Part shown: one piece after another, positions 19,369-33,470 of the stretch
How positions within the stretch are numbered: the first letter of the stretch is position 1
Layout: every line of letters begins with the position of its first letter
Origin: Sipunculus nudus
Lineage: Eukaryota > Annelida > Sipuncula > Golfingiida > Sipunculidae
Direction: 5' to 3'
Length of the DNA stretch: 64,000 nt
Assembly (NCBI GenBank): GCA_026874595.1
Contig: CM049320.1
Span: 29,562,714-29,626,713, forward strand
The notes under the pieces: model-generated
What the model saw: only the letters and a program-made list of their open reading frames with translations
Told to the model about the DNA's origin: nothing
Databases searched by the model: none
Made by a program: the position numbers and the translations under genes

Positions 19369-20768
19369 TGTAAATTTGCTGCATTTATTGTGAAATATCG
19401 ATTAAAGGAAGGGTATTTTAGCCATACCTCAAAATGAGAAAAAGGCCGGAAACGTGTGTGCGTTATTACGTACTGTGCTATTATTTTACCATATTTTACC
19501 ATGAATAACAACAATTTGTCGTTTTGCCAATGAAAATTATCTTGCAAAATGTAAAAGTAACAGCATGAAATTTATAGTTATTCTGTGTTATATGTGTATT
19601 TAATCCATCGATTTTAAACTGACAGCCTTAAGCAAATAGCCCACGTGTAAATGAGCAAGGCAACATGTTTGACCACTAAGCCCCTTAATCACGTGTCAAA
19701 CGGATAAATGCTTGGTATTCCACCCTCACAGCAAACCACAACATTGAATCTCCTCATGTCAGGTAAATTGAAACAAACCCTATTTATTATATAATATTTT
19801 TTACAAAGTAAAATTCGTCATATATTTCTCTTCAAGCCTTGATTACAACCGTAGCGACAGTAGCCCACAAAAGGGATTCCTTGAACCTCGGATTGAGAAG
19901 TTTTGCCAATAAATATCACCCCACAAGAGGATGCACTAATATTTCTGGTCCTACAAGCTTACCATGCCCAACTGATGCGAGGTTCGCAGACACATGCGCC
20001 TCAAATCCGAAACAGAAATGGTACCGGTATCCGGAATGCCTGCAAACGTCCACTAGTATGTTACACTTATCGACCAACTTCCCTGATTGTTTTTCATGTA
20101 CTTATGACTAACATTTAAATAAACTTTTTGAAGGATAATATATCACCAAAGGTATTTCCAGATTTAGAATATTATTTAGAATGTGGCTTTGAATATGGCG
20201 GAATGAGCATTTATTTTCTGTGGTGTTTCACGTTCTATATCATTGCATTTCTCACAAAAGGGATGACAACCCAGGGCCACAAGAATAGGTTGAAGCAGAG
20301 TAACATCATGATCAGTGCCACACCAGTTATGACACTACAGTCAGAAGTGATGTTGATGGGTAGAAACATGACAACTAGCAACGTACAGAAAGATGATGGT
20401 AGGAAACAATCCAATTTGGGTAAATAATGTTGACATTAATCCAAATGGATCTATCTGTGATAAATTTTTTTTGGAAGTTCGTAAATGGGATTTAAGTGAT
20501 CCATTAGCTCTATAACCAACATAAAATGTACATTTTTATGCATTCCAAGTGTCTTTCAATACCTTCGCATGTAAATAATTGTTCATGTGTTTAGGAGAAT
20601 CTAGTCAAACTGTTCCTTATCGACACTAAAGAATGATTTGGATTAAGATGTATAAAATGTAGAATCTTGCAATCATTTTTCATATTTTTTCTTTCCTAAG
20701 TCTTTCTTCCAAAAGAGGTAGTGACGAATTGGATTGGATTGCAGCAGTAACCATAATTGCATATATGT

Positions 20769-20811
<43 letters not shown>

Positions 20812-22218
20812 TATACTGATGCTTTTCAATTCAGAAATAATCAGCATGGCCATCTAGGTAATCTCCTAGGAAATCATAATAATTGAGGCCATCTTGAGAA
20901 ATACGGTTTTGAGAACAAATCTAATCAGATCATGAATATAAAGTCGATGCACACATACACGTACATAGTTTTTAGTTGTATGTAGTAACATTATATTTAT
21001 TTTTTTGGCACCCGTACAGTTCATGATTAAGCAGGTCTTTTTAGAGCATATTAGAGAAAAATAGGCATAGAGTACTGTTACATACATCACGCCTTTTTGG
21101 CGAGAATTTAGTACGAATAATTTAGCCTTTGCTATGAATTTTTTTATTAACAAAGATGTCCAACACTTTATAAACGAAGATCTATCATCCCTGGTAAAAA
21201 TCCTGGTTTTGCAACACCGAATAAAGCAATAATCAATCTATTACAAGTTGCAGGCGAGAATTCTTTTTTTTTTTCAATTCTAAAATGAGTGTTCTGACTC
21301 TTACGTTACTTTTTACATATATTTCCCATCAAAGTTTCAGAAAATGTGTTCAAATTTGTTACTTATATATTTCCTCATACAAAAATTGGAATATGTAAAG
21401 TTATCCACGTATTCTCCTCACATGAACTGAAGAAAACTAAGGAGTCGTAGATTCATGGACTAATATTATATGCATGTATATATGATTTCGAGGTTGTCCC
21501 GAGGGATGGAACGCTCGCTACCGTGATTAAAAAGGAACAAACACCTGCTACATGATAAGACCATCCCCAGGCATCAGTAAAACGGAGGCCGGCGTTGCCT
21601 GCCACAACCACAGCAAGTCCATCCTAGTTTCTATTGAGACGCTGCAGGAATTACGGCACCTCGAACATTTCTTCAAAGCCCAACTATCTGATCCGTCAAC
21701 TTCTGACTCACGTATGCCATTTATTTGGCACATGATTTTGTTTGTCCTTTAACACTTACTTTGTATACAACAGATATTGCTCATTTTGTTTAATCGTCTA
21801 TAGTTACTTTAAAGAAGTTGACACTTGTTTAACAATATACATAAAATATAAAATATTACGGGGATAATGACACGCATTTCTTTCTTTTCCGCCATTATCA
21901 TCTAATCGTCTTATAATCGCATTTTGTGTATACTATTTGATCACATGAAAGGAAAAATAATGAGTACTAGTATGTTTTAAGGAATTATTTTTTGTAGTTT
22001 ACAAGAAGGATTCGCACTGTGGTTATTGGACTTCGGCCTGGAAACCTTTGGGTTGGTATTGAACAAATGACGTGCCTCTCAATTATTAAAACTGGATCAA
22101 TGAAGATCCTCTTTCCGTTATCATGCAGGTTATGATCAATCAATCATGTGTTTTCCGAATGATAAGGAATGGTTCACTTGGCAGTGGGTACATCTGCGAG
22201 TTACGGCTGCAGAACTGA
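19167..22218 (+). pseudogene. C-type lectin gene copy A2, nonsense codons in the lectin domain
   Basis: The exons are 19167-19227, 19837-20055, 20261-20419, 21493-21711 and 21998-22218. The coding sequence matches A1, including the stops at 21528-21530 (E159), 22060-22062 (W241) and 22087-22089 (E250), and the terminal CAG-AAC-TGA in place of TAG. Splice sites and phases are intact, as are the signal peptide, Cys-rich module and linker. A truncated secreted product of 158 residues remains possible. Confidence 0.8.
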
Positions 22219-25200
22219 ATATGTGAAGGGGAATGATTGACAAAGAACTAATAGTTGTTGCATCCAAGAATAAGACACGGCTGAGAGAGGTTTGTGTACA
22301 AGCCTGGGTTGGGTCCGAATGCCATCAGGCCATTAAAGTGCAAGTGTATATGTTTTAAATAATTCAACTGCAAATGCAAATGTTAATAGAAATAATAGGT
22401 GCAAATGCAAAAAAAAAACTTCATGATGCAAATGCAACTTCAATATCAAATGTGTACACATGCATTTGCAATTCAATCATGTTTTGTTACATAATACGTA
22501 ACAGGAATCAGGATAACTTCAGTTTTGGCTCACAGGGAGCGTTCTATTTGATAAAGAATATTAAGTGATATTTAATTTTTCAACCCCTCTTATTTAAATA
22601 TGTCTGCTGTTTTGTACACAAGGAGGCAGCTTGTATCTACATGTGAGCAATTCGCTCAAATCTTTCCTCAGAGTTTTAAGGTAAAGAAAGGCACAGTTAA
22701 AAAAGGCACACTTAGAAATGGCAAAATGCATACTTAATCAATCTGAAGGACAGTTTAAGTTTTGGATCGAATTGCATACACCATTAATGTTAAAGGGAAC
22801 GATTTATGTCCGCCAGGAGTTCTTTACCATTATGTATTTTTTTGTGATTTTTTTTTTAATTCTGTTATCTTTATTATGATTTCGGAAAAAAAAAATGTAT
22901 AAAGGGCCTTTTGCAACTGCTTCATTTTAAACGAAGTGTACGCTGTACAATATAGTGCATGTTTAGTATCTATGTGGGTATTTTTTTATTATGGCTCGCA
23001 TTATCAAACACGAAACAGTCGCTAAATATATTTGATTGTTGTTTACTGCCAAGACCAGGGCATAATTATAATATTTATTAGTAAACATAAATCAATTCAC
23101 ACACATACATGTGGCTGTTTCTGTTATATTTGTGTGTTAAATAATTAGCAGCTATATTGTTCTAAATTCATGACACTGAGAATATTAGGTAGAAATATAT
23201 TTCTCTTTGAAACGTTAAAGTCAAGAGTCTGAGCTATAATATTCCCATCAGAACTATCCACAAACTGTGGCGAAAAATCAAGCCCAGATAAAAAATAAAA
23301 ATCCTAATATATAGAGCTTTAAGAGAATTTGTTTTTGTATTGTTTTGTAAAATAAATGACATATGTATAAGTTTATCCAACAGGTGGCACAGCACACCTT
23401 TTTTTCAAAGGAGATTATACCTGAAACTGATCGAATGTCAAGGCTAAATTTGGGTTACATTTTTAGGCCTGCTAACGATGATAAACCTTAATGTAACATC
23501 ATTATATGAAATAAATGTTGACATATATTGCTAATACTTGGTAGTGTCATTACTCTAGTGTACAGTGACGTAGTACATTTCGAGGAAGAACCCTGATACC
23601 GAGAGAAGCCAAGGGCAAGATTTAGCTGAATGGCCCGACACCGATGTTTTCATAAAATGGTGAAGCCGATTGTTAAACTAGCGTTGCTGCATAAACAAAA
23701 TAAAACAATGCAAAAAAGTTGATAATTAGGTCAACCTTTTTTATCATTCAAATAAATTTAAAAGTGATATTTTTGTTATAATTTGTAATATTACTTCAAA
23801 CACATACTTACCGATACATGTATACATGACCCATTCCTTATCCAGCATACCTGATTGATTTATATATAAGACCACATACATTTTGAGTAATAACCTTATT
23901 CTTTTAGTTAATATTTATACAAATTGGTTATTTTTTGTGATGATGTAAATCATTTGGGTTTATGTTAGGCCTATCTTAATACGGATTTGATTAATACAGA
24001 TCATTATGAGATAGGTCAAACATAAAATGTTGTTTAAATTCTGAGGCTGCAAATTCATTACTTGATTATCAGATGTCCAGTCTCCATGGCGTGAAATTGT
24101 TAAATATATCTTTGTCGTGAAATCAACAGATAGGTTGCCCGATCCTGACGGTTGGAAAATAGCAATCTTCACATGTTTGGTATAAGGCGAGGGACTAGAA
24201 TGTTAATTCACCGAACATGTCTACTGTCCATTTTTTTAATTACCAGGCAGACACCATACACTATATAACACCTAGAAAAGGTGAGATAACTATTTACAAT
24301 AAGTTATCTTAGTAATATATATATATGCGTGTGTGTGTGGATGTGTGGTGACAAAGGATGATAAATATGTAATAATAACATAATAACATTACATAAAAAT
24401 ATTTTAAAATATGAATAATATCTAATTGTTAAGTTGACAGCCTTATTTCGATTTGTATGCTATCTCGAATTAATCATGGTCTTCTGAATAAATAAATATT
24501 TCATCATTGTCTTTGATGAAAGACTTAATAAAAATGGTTCCATTCTACCATCTCTAGATGTTCATAAAATCAGCAGTCGTCCTTCAGTTGAACTTTTAAT
24601 TAAACAGGTATATGCCCCATTGAGGTGCTTTGAAGTAGAACACAATTTTTAGTTCAGTTGAAGAAGAGGTTGAATGAAGCGACACTGATTCCACCCTGTT
24701 TTGAGAAGGCACAAGACCAGACAACGCCCACTGAAACAGGTGAAGTCTGTTATTATTTACATTGGGGTGTCATGTCACGTGAAACCCCAACAGCCATTTC
24801 AATCCTATTCAATCTGACAGTCCGCCTCGGCACTAGAACAGAAAATATCTACAAAAAATACTTGATTTAATCACAATAAAAATGAGAACAATAATATTTG
24901 GCGCATCAATAAAGCATACGATTTGTCTGAGAGCCTGGCTCGAATAAACTAAAATTATCCAGTCTTTCCCAGCCAGCGACGGTCGGCGATAGGTACTGAC
25001 AGCTGGCCGGCTGTTGAGCAACATCGTCAGATATTGGAGAAAGTATGTAACGTATGATAATTGTAATGGTCAAATTTGGTTCCTTACGTTAAGATGCGTA
25101 TGTCAGACAAATGTTATACTGAATAATGGCCTAGAATTCAAGCATGATGCTTTTTTCATGATTTCGGGTGGTGTGTCTTGACAGGTATTTAAATTTCAAA

Positions 25201-25238
25201 AGGCCAGGTCACCCGGCGTGAGTGATATCAAGGCAGCG

Positions 25239-25292
<54 letters not shown>

Positions 25293-27400
25293 ATTGTATG
25301 TTTCATCAATTAAAATATCCAGATTGAAATCAATATTGAAAGAAATTTAATTCCATCAAAGCACGCCACTGATTTTGCAATATAGTTGGTTTATAGGTAT
25401 GCGCTTCTTGAAGAACACAAATATTTTCATTTCCTTATGATGAAAAAAACATTTCAACATTTTCCTTCTTTTTTTATAAGACCTAAGTCCTCGGATAATT
25501 TGTTTATATAGCCTTTTCAGTGCTGGTAAATTGAGGATTGAAATTAAACGTTCAAAGGCCTTTAAATAGATTAAGCACTGTACAAACGTGTTGCAAACAA
25601 TTTAAACATGTTGCCCGCCCCCTAAAGCTTGCTATATCCCTTTTCATATACCAACAACTTTTTTTAATAGGCATATGATATCTTGTAGTTTTCGTGTCGT
25701 ACTGTAATGCTGGAACAAAGACATGTGGCAGTTGGCATTGGTCTAGTGGACGACCTGCGCCCAACGATAATAGGATCATCAAAGTCCCACATTTTCTCCT
25801 CCCACATGTAGTATAAAACATATGTGTCGTTTCATAATGGTAAGGTAAGAAAAGGTTCGACAACACATAGCTACATATGTAAGAAAAGGAATGAGAGCAG
25901 GTGAAAAATGACGGATTGTTATTCTGGGTCTATTGGTTGAAGTATTTTGAGAACTACACATTTGTGGGATAAACATTGTAAAGTACACAAATGGCTCATA
26001 AGCTGTTAATGGAAGATTGATGCCTAGGGCATACAAAAATTTCGTATGTGCTCGACCTGCTCTTGTGGATATATTTAAAATTGTACGCTTAAAAGGGCCA
26101 AACCAAGATTGCTTCGTTTTTTGGTCAGTAATTGAAGATGTGAACAGATACACCTTGGTATCTGTGGATACCTCAATTGTTCCTGTAGTCTATGTTTGCA
26201 TCATATCTTTAAGATATACATCATATTTTTTTCTCTTATTAAAACATCATGCATTTGGTTCAGGTCATCTGTGACGCAGTCCACTGAGAAAAAACCCGAA
26301 CCTCGACGACCCGTTGAAACGACTCTGGCTTCAGACGAATAATTCAATACAGGAAATCCCCCAGCCTAGTGGTTTCGCGGTATTTGCATTCACTAATCCA
26401 AGTCGTCGAAACGGAACAACTTTCAAACTTGGTTATACATAAAAAATTTTTTTTTTCTCAAAATAAACAAATTTGCAAAATTAAAACAGTGTCTGTCAGT
26501 TTGATTAAACTTTTGTTGGCACAACCCGGCTTATAACTCTATAAAGAAATCACTAGAACGACGCCTTTTGCGTATGTTAAAAAAGATTCTGCGATTATCA
26601 CTTATATATTTATGTCTATTTTCCACTCAAAATGCCCCAGAAAACTAAACGGGCGAGTCAGATGAAAATTATTGCAGGAACCATTTAATCATGGTAAAGC
26701 CGTTTAACGGTGCAAGTTTTTGCTGTTTCCGACTATTCCTTGACAAGGAAGCTATATGTGGTATGTCGTTATCTTCGCGGTTCCCCGTGTATATATGAAA
26801 CAAAAATGTTAAATTGAAATTGTACGAAACCATAATATAAAGACTACCCTTATTTATTATGACACATTTTGATGTTTGTGTGCAACTATAATCTGAATTT
26901 ATCTTGGACACTGATACCGAACAAAATTTAAAAGTCGAGATGACACCCGCAATGGAAATGAAGCACCTTCAACAAGTATCAAAGCGATTACGGATAGATT
27001 ATTAGTCACAGATCACTTACGTTTAGATACTATTAATTATAAGTAAGAGAAAAGGAAAAAATATAAATTTTCCTGTAGAAAGGGGGGATGATGTAACAGA
27101 GATATGAAAGCAGAGCGAAATAGAGAGGCAGGGGAACCGGCAAATAACAATAGAGTACAATAAGGAAACGTGCTACCCGACTGCAGAGACATGTTTAGTT
27201 GGAAAATCACAAATCATTGTTAATGTCATATTTAATCATGTAATATATATGTAACATGAGACTTGTCCTGCATTAAATTGAAATATTGCCCTATACATAA
27301 TATTGACGGAATTCATTTAAACATATATCCGATTTCTCACTGACTTAAGATACATCCAATTGTTTTCTTGCTGTTTCTGTACTTTTTACTGCATAGATTT

Positions 27401-28678
27401 CCATGGGCACACTATAATTTACCTAGTGGTCACTGACTTCAATGTACACTAGGACAATACAAGTTCCACACATGCAGCAATCCTCTCAGAACGTGTTTCA
27501 TCGACTGCCTGCATATAGCATGTGGTCGCCCCCACTAACACAGAAGGCCACATCCTAGATCTACTATTCTCCCCCCCCCCCCCCCTGAAGAAAATGTTGT
27601 ACATTCTGTAAAGGGGGTTGATCCCATTTTTTATCACAACATCACCCTTCGCACCCTTACTTTAGGCAGACCAACATTGTCTACTCAGAAAGCTCAATCA
27701 GGCAGCTGATGGACAAGATATCAAGATGTCTCCTCTTCTCCAAAACGGTGGCATTCCACACGGCAACCACCAAACCCTGTAAAACAGCATTCTACAGTAT
27801 CCGTAATAAACATTCACCTAAAATGACTGCCACTACCACATTCAGGCCAAAATGGTCATGGATGAATGTTAATGAGAATCGTGCAACAGAAGAGGTTCTT
27901 CAGGAAGTATGAACAATTGTTGAAGAGAAGTCACTTTCATGTGCATCGTGTGATACATGCACTGTTAACAGCTTGATCCAGACGGCTAAGGTCGCATATT
28001 GTCAAGACAGGGTCACTCAGTGTGACCAGGTCCAGGAAGGACATTTCAACATTGTGCAAGGTTTCAGGAGGCGGCCATATGACCAGAAAAGATCGACACC
28101 ATCATGTCATCAAGCTGGAGGCTTAAACAGTTACTTCATGGACAAGGTTTCAAATTCCATGGCGGTTCCTGGAGTGAAGCGTTATATAACCACCCTCTGA
28201 CAAATATGTCGAACCAGACCTGCCTGTCCCTTTTTATAGCCTCTCTCATTTAATTCTCTTTGACAGACTCTCTCAGCGGCAGGTCACAAAGAGTCATTTT
28301 TAATGGTTAAACCTGAACTGGCCGGGATGTTTATATGTCAATGGTCCCAAAGGGGTCAGTCCTGGTCACTTTCTATTTTCCCTGTACACTGCTCCTATCT
28401 GTGACATTGTCGTTCTTCATTGGGTCTTCATCCATCTCTATGCGGATGATGATCAGCCAGGTATGACCTTCAGTTTCCATCCCTCATCTATCATTGACGA
28501 ATAAATAGCCTCTGTGTAGCCATGCATTGCTAATCTCAATGCAAGGATTGTTTCGAAAAAGCTCAAACTAAACGGCAACAAGACAGAACTCACACCGCCT
28601 ACATCACAGTGCATTATTGATGTAGGGAGTGGGTCATCAAATTATATTAAGAAAATCACAAATGCGATTGAATTGTGA
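27401..28678 (+). mobile_element. Relic non-LTR retrotransposon, B2
   Basis: Copy of the B1 relic with the same internal loss of reverse transcriptase sequence. YADD lies at 28439-28450 and the closing TGA at 28676-28678. The poly-C tract is 15 long (27571-27585). Confidence 0.8.
27571..27585. repeat. Poly-C tract of 15 in the retrotransposon relic (unit 2)
   Basis: Fifteen C, against 12 in unit 1, 17 in unit 3 and five in B4. Confidence 0.95.
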
Positions 28679-29347
28679 AATATTTTGCGCTTTGCGAGAA
28701 TTAGTCTTCTCTTTAGACTCAAATTTCCCTATAACGGTAACTAATATATGGACAATTTCGCAGCATAAACTCTCTTTTGATATTGACAGGAGCTTCAATC
28801 AAATGTCTTTTACCGCCTAAGACCTGTCATTCAAATCGACCTTATCGGTGATTCTGTTCTGAAAGTTGACATAAATGTTGTCACAGTGAGGAGACGCTAA
28901 TCATTATTGACAATTAGTGGAGCCTTGGCACTGACTGGCCTGACGTAGGATGGAATGTCGTCAATTACACTTAATGGAGTTAAACTCATATAAATTGGCT
29001 TTACAGTACATTTAAATGTTTGTTAAGAATTGCATTTAAATTGTCTATCAAACTGGCAGTTCTCGTCTATCTGTCATATGTTGTTCCATCGGAATATAAT
29101 CTTGAATTCATCAAGTTCAGACATCTGCAAATGTTTTTGAGCACAGATATACAATAAAAGTCGATTTAAATGCTTCAATAAAGTGGTTTGAATATCTTTT
29201 GAAATCCGATTTGCATTGCCCGAGTCCATTATTCGGTGAAAAATGAACGGCTGAACATTTGTTCTTATAGTGACATGAGACCAACCAATAAATACATTCT
29301 AGAAATAAACCCACAATGAGAGCATTCTCGGTGATGAATGCTGAAAT

Positions 29348-29492
29348 ATGGCAAAACTTATCTTTTTGATAGCAGTAAATAATTTATATCTTAGTCTTTG
29401 GTCAGAAGGTAAAGTTCACTTACTTCCTCGAGACTAATATACGGGGAAAATATGCACTTTGTTTTCATTTCCTCGTATACTTAAACATGCTT

Positions 29493-29547
<55 letters not shown>

Positions 29548-30952
29548 ATATACACTGTTAATTGCTTGCATTTATTGAGAAATATCGATTTAAAAGAAAG
29601 GTATTTTAGCCAGACCTTAAAATGAGAAAAAGGCCAGAAACGTGTGTGCATTATTACATACTGTGCTAATATTTTACCATATTTTACCATGAATAACAAC
29701 CATTTGTCGTTTTGCCAATGAAAATTATTTTGCAAACTGTAAAAGTAACAGCATGAAATTTATAGTTATTGTGTGTTAAATGTGTATTTAATCCATCGAT
29801 TTTAAACTGACAGCCTTAAAAGCAAACAGCCCATGTGTAAATGAGCAAGGCAACATGTTTGACCACTAAGCCACTAGATCACGTGTCAAAGGGACAAATG
29901 CTTCGTATTCCACACCCACAGCAAACCACAACATCTGAATCTCCTTATGTCAGGTTACTTGAATCAAACCCTATTAATTATATAATAATTTTTACAAAGT
30001 AAAATTCGTCAAATATTTCTTATAAAGCCTTGATTACAACCGTAGCGACAGCCGACCACAAAAGGGATTTCTTGAAATTCGGATTGAGAAGTGTTGCCAA
30101 TAAATATCAACCCACAAGAGGATGCACTAACATTTGTGGTCCTAAAAGCTTACCATGCCCAACTGATGCGAGGTTCCCAGACACATGCGCCTCAAATCCG
30201 ATACAGAAATGGTACCGGTATCCGGAATGCCTGCAAACGTCCACTGGTATGTTACACTTATCGACCAACTTCCCCGATTGTTTTTCATGTACTTATGACT
30301 AACATTTAAATAAACTATTTGAAAGATAATATATCACCAAAGGTATTTCCAGATTTAGAATATTATTTAGAATGTGGCTTTGAATATGGCGGAATGAGCA
30401 TTTATTTCCTGTGGTGTTTCACATTCTATATCATTGCATTTCTCACAAAAGGGATGACAACCCTGGGCCACAAGAGTAGGTTGAAGCAGAGTAACATCAT
30501 GATCAGTGCCACACCAATTATGACACCACAGTCAGAAATGATGTTGATGGGTAGAATCATGACAACTGGCAATGTACAGAAAGATGATGGTAGGAAACAA
30601 TCATGGTTGGGTAAATAATGTGGACATCCATCCATATGGATCTACCAATGATATATTTTTGTTTTGATATTCGTGAATGTAATTTAATTGATCAGATAGC
30701 CCTACAACCAACATATAATGTACATTTTGATGGATTCCATGTGTTCCTCAACACGTACTCATGTAAATAATTGCTCATGTGTTTAGGAGAATCTAGTCAA
30801 ACTGGTCCATATCGACCTTAATGAATGATATGGATTAAGATTTATAAGATGTAGAATCTTGCATTCATTTTTCATATTTGTTCTTTCCTAAGTCTTTCTT
30901 CCAAAAGAGGTAGTGACGAATTGGATTGGATTGAAGCAGTTACCATAATTGC

Positions 30953-30996
<44 letters not shown>

Positions 30997-32412
30997 ATTA
31001 TTATATACTGATGCTTTTCAATTCAGAAATAATTAGCATGGCCATCTAGGTAATCTCCTAGGAAATCATATTAATTGATGCCATCTTGAGAAATGCGGTT
31101 TTGAGAACAAATCGATTCAGATCATGAATCTAAAGTCGATGTACACACACATGTACATAGTTTTTAGTTGTATGTAGTAACATTATATTTATTTTTTGGC
31201 ACCCGCACACTTCTGGCTTAAGTAGGTCTTATTAGAGCATATTAGAGAAAAAATAGGCATAGAGTACTGTTACATACATCACGCCCTTTTGGCGAGAATT
31301 TAGTACGAATAAATGTGTAATTCTGCCTTTGCTATGAATTTTTGCATCGACAAAGATGTCCAACACTTTATAAACGAAGATCTGTCATCCCTGGTGAAAA
31401 TCCTGATTTTGCAATACTGAATAAAGCAATAATCAATCTATTTCAAGTTGCAGGCGAGAATTGTTTTATTTATTTTAATTATAAAATGAGTGCTCTGACT
31501 CTTACGTTACTTTTTACATATATTTGACCATCAAAGTTTTAGAAAATGTTTTCAAATTTTTTACTAATATATTCCTCATACAAAAATTGGAATATGTAAA
31601 GTTTTCCACGTATTCTCTGCACATGAACTGGAGAAAACTAAGGAGTCGTAGATTCATGGAATAATATTATATGCATTATATATGATTTCGAGGTTGTCCC
31701 GAGGGATGGAACGCTCGCTACCGTGATGAAAAAGGGACAAACACCTGCTACATGATAAGACCGTCCCCAGGCATCAGTAAAACGGAGGCCGGCGTTGCCT
31801 GCCACAACCACAGCAAGTCCATCCTAGTTTCTATTGAGACGCTGCAGGAATTACGGCACCTCGATCATTTCTTCAAAGCCCAACTATCTGATCCGTCAAC
31901 ATCTGACTTACGTATGCCATTTATTTGGCACATGATTTTGTTTGTCCTTTTACACTTACTTTGTATACAACAGATATTGCCCATTTTGTTTAATCGTCTA
32001 TAGTTACTTTAAAGAAGTTGACGCTTGTTTAACAATATACATAAAATATAAAATATTACGGGCATATTGACACGCATTTCTTTCTTTTCCGCCATTATCA
32101 TCGAATCGTCTTATAATCGCATTTTGTGTATACTACTTGATCACATGAAAGGAAAAATAATGAGCACTAGTATGTTTTAAGGAATTATTTTTTGTAGTTT
32201 GCAAGAAGGATTCGCACTGTGGTTATTGGACTTCGGCCTGGAAACCTTGGGGTTGGTATTGGACAAATGGCGAGCCTCTCAATTATGAAAACTGGATCAA
32301 TGAAGATCCTCTTTCCGTTATCATGCAGGTTATGATCAATCAGTCATGTGTTTTCCGAATGATAAGGAATGGTTCACTTGGTAGTGGGTACATCTGCGAG
32401 TTACGGCTGTAG
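29348..32412 (+). CDS. Secreted C-type lectin, intact copy B2 (5 exons, 290 aa)
   Basis: The exons are 29348-29408, 30028-30246, 30452-30610, 31693-31911 and 32198-32412, all joined by phase-1 GT-AG introns. I saw no coding difference from B1. The protein has the same signal peptide, five-cysteine module, linker and C-type lectin domain ending YICELRL. The TAG stop is at 32410-32412. The differences from B1 that I found lie outside exons, chiefly in intron 1 and intron 3 microsatellites and a substitution near 30636. Confidence 0.85.
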
Positions 32413-33128
32413 AACTGAATATATGAAGGGAAATGATTGACAAAGAACTAATAGTTGTTGCATCCAAGAATAAGACACGGGTAATGCTAAACAACTGTAT
32501 ATCTACAGGATTCCATTAAGGTTCTGAGACTACGTGGAAAGGGCTTTCACGCGATTACTCTATGCACCATTTGTGCGGGTCTTAGGTGTTTGTCACCAAC
32601 ATTGCTGGTTCATAATACGAAAAAACCAACGAAAGGCGCAATCCTGCGTGAGTGAAACACGACTATGGACTCCCCACTTGGCCTGCAGGGCTCTAGACCT
32701 GGATAGATGTCGACCGTGAAATATCTCGCCACCTCGGCTGAGAGAGGTTTGTGTAGAAACCAGGGTTGGGTCTGAATGCCATCAGGCCATTAAAGTGCAA
32801 GTGTATATGTTTTAAATAATTCAACTGCAAATGCAAATGTTAATAGAAATAATCGGTGCAAATGCGATAAAAACTTCATGATGCAAACGCAACTTCAATA
32901 TCAAATGTGTACACATGTCTTTGTAATTGAATCATGTTTTGTTACATAATACGCAACAGGAATCAGGTTAACTTCAGTTTTATTATCATACATGTAACCA
33001 CTAGTATCAGGAGAAAATATTTGAAATCTCTTGCAAATTTATCCCTTGCCTTTTTTGGCTCACAGGGAGCGTTCTCTTTGATAAAGTGATATTTAATTTT
33101 TCCTACCGTTCTGCTTTTAATATTTCTT

Positions 33129-33470
33129 TTGTTTTGTACACAAGACAGCAGCTTGTATCTACATGTGAGCAAATTCGATCCAAACTTTTCTCAGAGATTT
33201 AAGGTAAAAAAAGCCACAGGTAAAAGAGCACAGTTAGAAATGGCAAAATGCATACCTTATCAATCTGAAGGACAGTTTAAGCTTTGGATCGAATTGCATA
33301 CACCATTAATGCGAAAGGGGACGATTTATGTCCGCCAAGAGTTCTTTACCATTATGTATGTGTTAAAAATTTTTAAAAAATATGTTATCCTTATTGTGAT
33401 TTCGAAGGGCCTTTTCCAACTGCTTCATTATAAACGAACGTGTAAGCTGTACAATATTATGCATGTTTAG
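33129..33470 (+). CDS. Conserved hypothetical ORF, B2 (113 aa)
   Basis: Identical in predicted protein to the B1 ORF at 15940-16281 and in the same position relative to the lectin. Function unknown; it may be an exon or a remnant. Confidence 0.25.
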   Translation: MFCTQDSSLYLHVSKFDPNFSQRFKVKKATGKRAQLEMAKCIPYQSEGQFKLWIELHTPLMRKGTIYVRQEFFTIMYVLKIFKKYVILIVISKGLFQLLHYKRTCKLYNIMHV

